A stretch of 42,261 nucleotides of DNA from Methylophilaceae bacterium (GTDB taxonomy: Bacteria; Pseudomonadota; Gammaproteobacteria; Burkholderiales; Methylophilaceae). A program made the translations under genes and the position numbers. The stretch lies in assembly GCA_026419515.1 (NCBI GenBank), contig JANZZG010000006.1, forward strand, positions 1 to 42,261. Direction: 5' to 3'. The first letter of the stretch is position 1. Each line of letters begins with the position of its first letter. The notes under the pieces were generated by a model. The model did no database searches. It was not told where the DNA came from and worked only from the letters and a program-made list of their open reading frames with translations. Below are positions 41,641 to 42,261 of the stretch, piece by piece.

Positions 41641-41664
41641 CAACGGGGGCTACTGCCCCCGTTG
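41641..41664 (+). terminator. Perfect 10-bp hairpin after pqqA
   Basis: CAACGGGGGC at 41641-41650 and GCCCCCGTTG at 41655-41664 are exact reverse complements with loop TACT, followed by TCGTTTGG. The stem is very stable but the T-run is short, so it may terminate in part or protect the small pqqA message from decay. It sits 21 bases after the pqqA stop and 32 bases before the next gene. Confidence 0.7.
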
Positions 41665-41696
41665 TCGTTTGGAGGAGAAGTTTTCGGGAGCCGATC

Positions 41697-42261
41697 ATGA
41701 CAGCCGCGTTTACTGCCTTGTTTATCGTCATCCTCGCTGCCACGGTGCTGGTGCGGGCCTGGCTGGGGCTACGCCATATCGGCCACGTCACCGTCCACCG
41801 CGGTGCGGTTCCGGCAGCCTTTGCCACCACCATCCGCCTGGAAGATCACCAGAAAGCCGCGGATTACACGATCGCCAAAACCCGTTTGATGATGGCCGAT
41901 GGTGGGGTCCAGGCGGTTTTTTTGCTCATACTGACGATAGGAGGGGGGCTCCAGGCGATCGATACCGCCTGGCGTAGCGTGCTGCCAGAGCACGAATTAC
42001 TGCGCGGTGCCTTGGTAGTCGCTTCTGTTTTCGCCCTCTCCGGCCTGGTGGACATTCCGTTGGGCTATTACAAGACTTTCGTGGTGGATGCCCGCTTCGG
42101 CTTCAACCGGATGTCACCTGCCATGTTTTTCACTGATCTCGTCAAGCATGCTTTGATCGGCATGGCGTTCGGTGGCCCGCTGTTGTTCGCCGCCTTGTGG
42201 CTGATGCAAAGCGCGAATGATCTGTGGTGGTTCTACTTGTGGATCATCTGGTCCGGGTTCA
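41697..42261 (+). CDS. M48 family membrane peptidase (Ste24/CAAX type), N-terminal part, cut by the window edge
   Basis: The first 188 residues of an integral-membrane M48 metallopeptidase; the HExxH zinc motif would lie beyond the window. It is recognised from the M48 N-terminal region: LEDHQKAADYTIAKTRL after the first membrane segment and GYYKTFVVDARFGFNRMSP before the third. Membrane segments are at about residues 3-22, 70-90, 103-122 and 150-172. GGGAG stands 6 bases before the ATG at 41697. It lies 77 bases downstream of pqqA in the same direction. A role in PqqA processing is only speculation: most Ste24-like enzymes serve general membrane proteolysis. Confidence 0.85.
   Translation, partial: MTAAFTALFIVILAATVLVRAWLGLRHIGHVTVHRGAVPAAFATTIRLEDHQKAADYTIAKTRLMMADGGVQAVFLLILTIGGGLQAIDTAWRSVLPEHELLRGALVVASVFALSGLVDIPLGYYKTFVVDARFGFNRMSPAMFFTDLVKHALIGMAFGGPLLFAALWLMQSANDLWWFYLWIIWSGF

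Overview
The window is a gene-dense, moderately GC-rich stretch of a betaproteobacterial chromosome. The support is the set of housekeeping neighbourhoods and the protein signatures: amgK-murU beside lptD-surA-pdxA-rsmA, udg-rimI-tsaB, ftsY-ftsE-ftsX, two ubiquinone hydroxylases with pepP, and oxyR-ahpC-ahpF. The order cannot be fixed from sequence alone; a pqqA gene and an unusual isocitrate dehydrogenase would fit a Nitrosomonadales-like or methylotroph-like lineage (inference). I see no prophage, insertion sequence, CRISPR array, tRNA or rRNA.
Layout. 1-2.4 kb: the 3' end of queA, a GT-B glycosyltransferase-like gene and a secreted repeat-type protein. 2.4-7.2 kb, minus strand: lytic transglycosylase and proS, then an envelope cassette of a secreted Cys/His/Asp protein, two TPM-domain proteins and LemA. 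7.2-10.4 kb, minus strand: family-4 uracil-DNA glycosylase, rimI, tsaB, a class I amidotransferase and rluE. 10.4-14.7 kb, plus strand: icd, pilB, pilC. 14.8-20.8 kb, minus strand: dsbC, two FAD hydroxylases of ubiquinone synthesis, pepP, and murU-amgK of cell-wall recycling. 20.9-27 kb, plus strand: lptD-surA-pdxA-rsmA, then adk. 27-34 kb: gloA, a chemoreceptor, mtfA, a ferredoxin, coaD, rsmD and a pair of M16 peptidases, one catalytic and one degenerate. 34-36.5 kb: ftsY-ftsE-ftsX. 36.5-40 kb: the oxyR/ahpC/ahpF peroxide regulon. 40.2-42.3 kb: cfa, pqqA and the start of an M48 membrane peptidase.
Most genes sit in tightly packed, often overlapping operons. The points worth a second look lie in a few atypical proteins and in the rare long intergenic spaces. 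FtsE has proline where the ABC H-loop histidine should be. Icd carries several NAD-type cofactor-pocket residues. The ahpC leader (about 284 nt) looks structured and unclassified. The ahpF-cfa gap holds two long imperfect stem-loops flanking a TATAAT box, one of which would start at the cfa 5' end. A lone pqqA is followed by a perfect 10-bp hairpin and an M48 peptidase. No complete new system is evident; these are candidates.
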